Source of the DNA: CBDFGK01 sp965247075
GTDB lineage: Bacteria; Pseudomonadota; Gammaproteobacteria; Pseudomonadales; Halieaceae
Direction: 5' to 3'
Assembly: GCA_965247075.1 (NCBI GenBank)
Contig: CBDFGK010000003.1
Coordinates: 434,001-498,000 of the forward strand
DNA: 64,000 nt
The notes under the pieces are model-generated. The model ran no database searches. It saw only the letters and a program-made list of their open reading frames with translations, and was not told the origin of the DNA. This document shows positions 63,118 through 64,000 of the stretch, piece by piece. The position numbers and the translations under genes were made by a program. The stretch's first letter is position 1; each line of letters starts with the position of its first letter.

Positions 63118-64000
63118 TGTCCTCTTCCGCTGGGTCACAAAATCGGGATTCCGCCCTCAATATCGCTCAGGTTTTAACGCAGGCGCTGCCCTATATCCAA
63201 CGTTTCACGGGTAAAACGGTGGTCGTTAAGTTCGGTGGCAACGCCATGGTGGATCCCGAACTCAAGGAGAGCTTCGCCCGCGATGTGGTGTTAATGAAAC
63301 TGGTTGGCTTCAACCCCGTCGTGGTCCACGGCGGCGGCCCGCAGATCGGAGCCCTGCTGGAAAAGCTCAATATCCAGACCGAGTTTGTAAACGGCATGCG
63401 AGTCACTGACAGCGCCACCATGGACGTCGTGGAAATGGTGCTGGGCGCCTCGGTAAACAAGGAAATTGTATCCAGTATTAATCGCAACGGCGGCAAGGCA
63501 ATTGGTGTCACCGGCAAGGACGGACAACTGATTCGTGCACGCAAGCTGAAAGTGAGCCACCAGAGTCCGGCCATGCAGGCGCCCGAGATAATAGATATTG
63601 GTCATGTCGGAGAGGTAGAAGAGATAGATACCGAAGTGGTCAATATGATTCTGGGCAGCAACTTTATCCCGGTCATCGCCCCCATTGGAGTCGGCATCGA
63701 TGGCAGCTCCTACAATATCAATGCCGACCTGGTGGCCGGTAAATTGGCCGAAGTATTGTGTGCCGAGAAATTGATGCTGTTAACCAATGTGGAAGGCTTG
63801 CTGGATCAGTCCGGAAAAATACTCACCGGGCTCAGCCCCGCGCAGGTAGATGAGCTCATCGCCGACGGCACCATACACGGCGGGATGCTGCCTAAAATCC
63901 AGTGCGCACTGGATGCGGTTACAGGCGGTGTCACCAGCGCACACATCATCGATGGACGGGTTCCACACGCCATACTACTGGAAGTGTTTACCGATGAGGG
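63117..64000 (+). CDS. argB: Acetylglutamate kinase, 3' end outside the window
   Basis: About 294 residues visible from a GTG. Motifs: VVKFGGNAMVDPELKESFA, VVVHGGGPQIGALLEKL, the arginine-sensing N-terminal helix (ALNIAQVLTQALPYIQRFTG) typical of arginine-inhibited hexameric enzymes, VNGMRVTDSATMDVVEMVL and YNINADLVAGKLA. Second step of arginine synthesis. The frame is still open at base 64000, with only a few residues missing. Confidence 0.96.
   Translation, partial: MSSSAGSQNRDSALNIAQVLTQALPYIQRFTGKTVVVKFGGNAMVDPELKESFARDVVLMKLVGFNPVVVHGGGPQIGALLEKLNIQTEFVNGMRVTDSATMDVVEMVLGASVNKEIVSSINRNGGKAIGVTGKDGQLIRARKLKVSHQSPAMQAPEIIDIGHVGEVEEIDTEVVNMILGSNFIPVIAPIGVGIDGSSYNINADLVAGKLAEVLCAEKLMLLTNVEGLLDQSGKILTGLSPAQVDELIADGTIHGGMLPKIQCALDAVTGGVTSAHIIDGRVPHAILLEVFTDE

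Overview
The window is a gammaproteobacterial chromosome segment of moderately high GC. Gene content and order (gltBD, hemE, glnA-glnL-glnG, thiI, typA, parC, serB, ftsYEX, rpmBG, coaBC-argB), a DmdC-type acyl-CoA dehydrogenase and a DUF3094 protein suggest a marine Cellvibrionales/Halieaceae- or Pseudomonas-like lineage. That placement is inference from gene content, not from a phylogenetic marker. Most of the window is ordinary housekeeping sequence.

Layout. 1-15.2 kb: glutamate synthase (gltD cut by the window edge, gltB), hemE, cysE, a hexapeptide acyltransferase, a molybdate transporter operon modABC with a coupled srkA kinase gene, comF, an acyl-CoA dehydrogenase and a small DUF3094 membrane protein. 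15.2-31.6 kb: an accessory defence island immediately after a tRNA-Pro(CGG) gene. It carries a type I restriction-modification operon (hsdM, a KAP-family P-loop ATPase, hsdS, a truncated darT, an intact darG, hsdR), an unrecognised three-gene cassette, a broken DUF4411 PIN-domain gene, an intact IS630-type element, fragments of two other transposases and a tripartite hipBST toxin-antitoxin operon. 31.7-51.8 kb: yibN-grxC-secB, trmL, the nitrogen regulators glnG/glnL with glnA, thiI, typA, pip, dtd, elaA, a cyclic-nucleotide-domain protein, parC, an Smp-like membrane protein, serB and a PilZ-type protein. 51.8-55.5 kb: a second, AT-rich accessory patch with one small secreted orphan protein and two nearly identical IS4-family elements, each with its own 9-bp target duplication. 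55.5-64 kb: ftsX-ftsE-ftsY, rsmD, coaD, mutM, rpmG-rpmB, radC, coaBC, a tiny ORF and the start of argB.

The most informative region is the type I operon. Both outer genes exist complete, and short decayed pieces of a second allele of each also survive: an hsdM 3' end lies just before the KAP gene, and an hsdR 5' end lies just after darG. A shared 20-bp motif with several relatives lies at both edges of the KAP-to-hsdR block. Together these suggest the operon was assembled by modular recombination. darT has lost its N-terminal half while darG is intact, leaving an apparent orphan antitoxin.

Regulation is readable in the nitrogen region. glnA has a near-consensus sigma-54 promoter with two NtrC dyads upstream, and glnL has a weaker sigma-54-like site with a single NtrC dyad upstream. 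The products of glnLG therefore probably control both transcripts.
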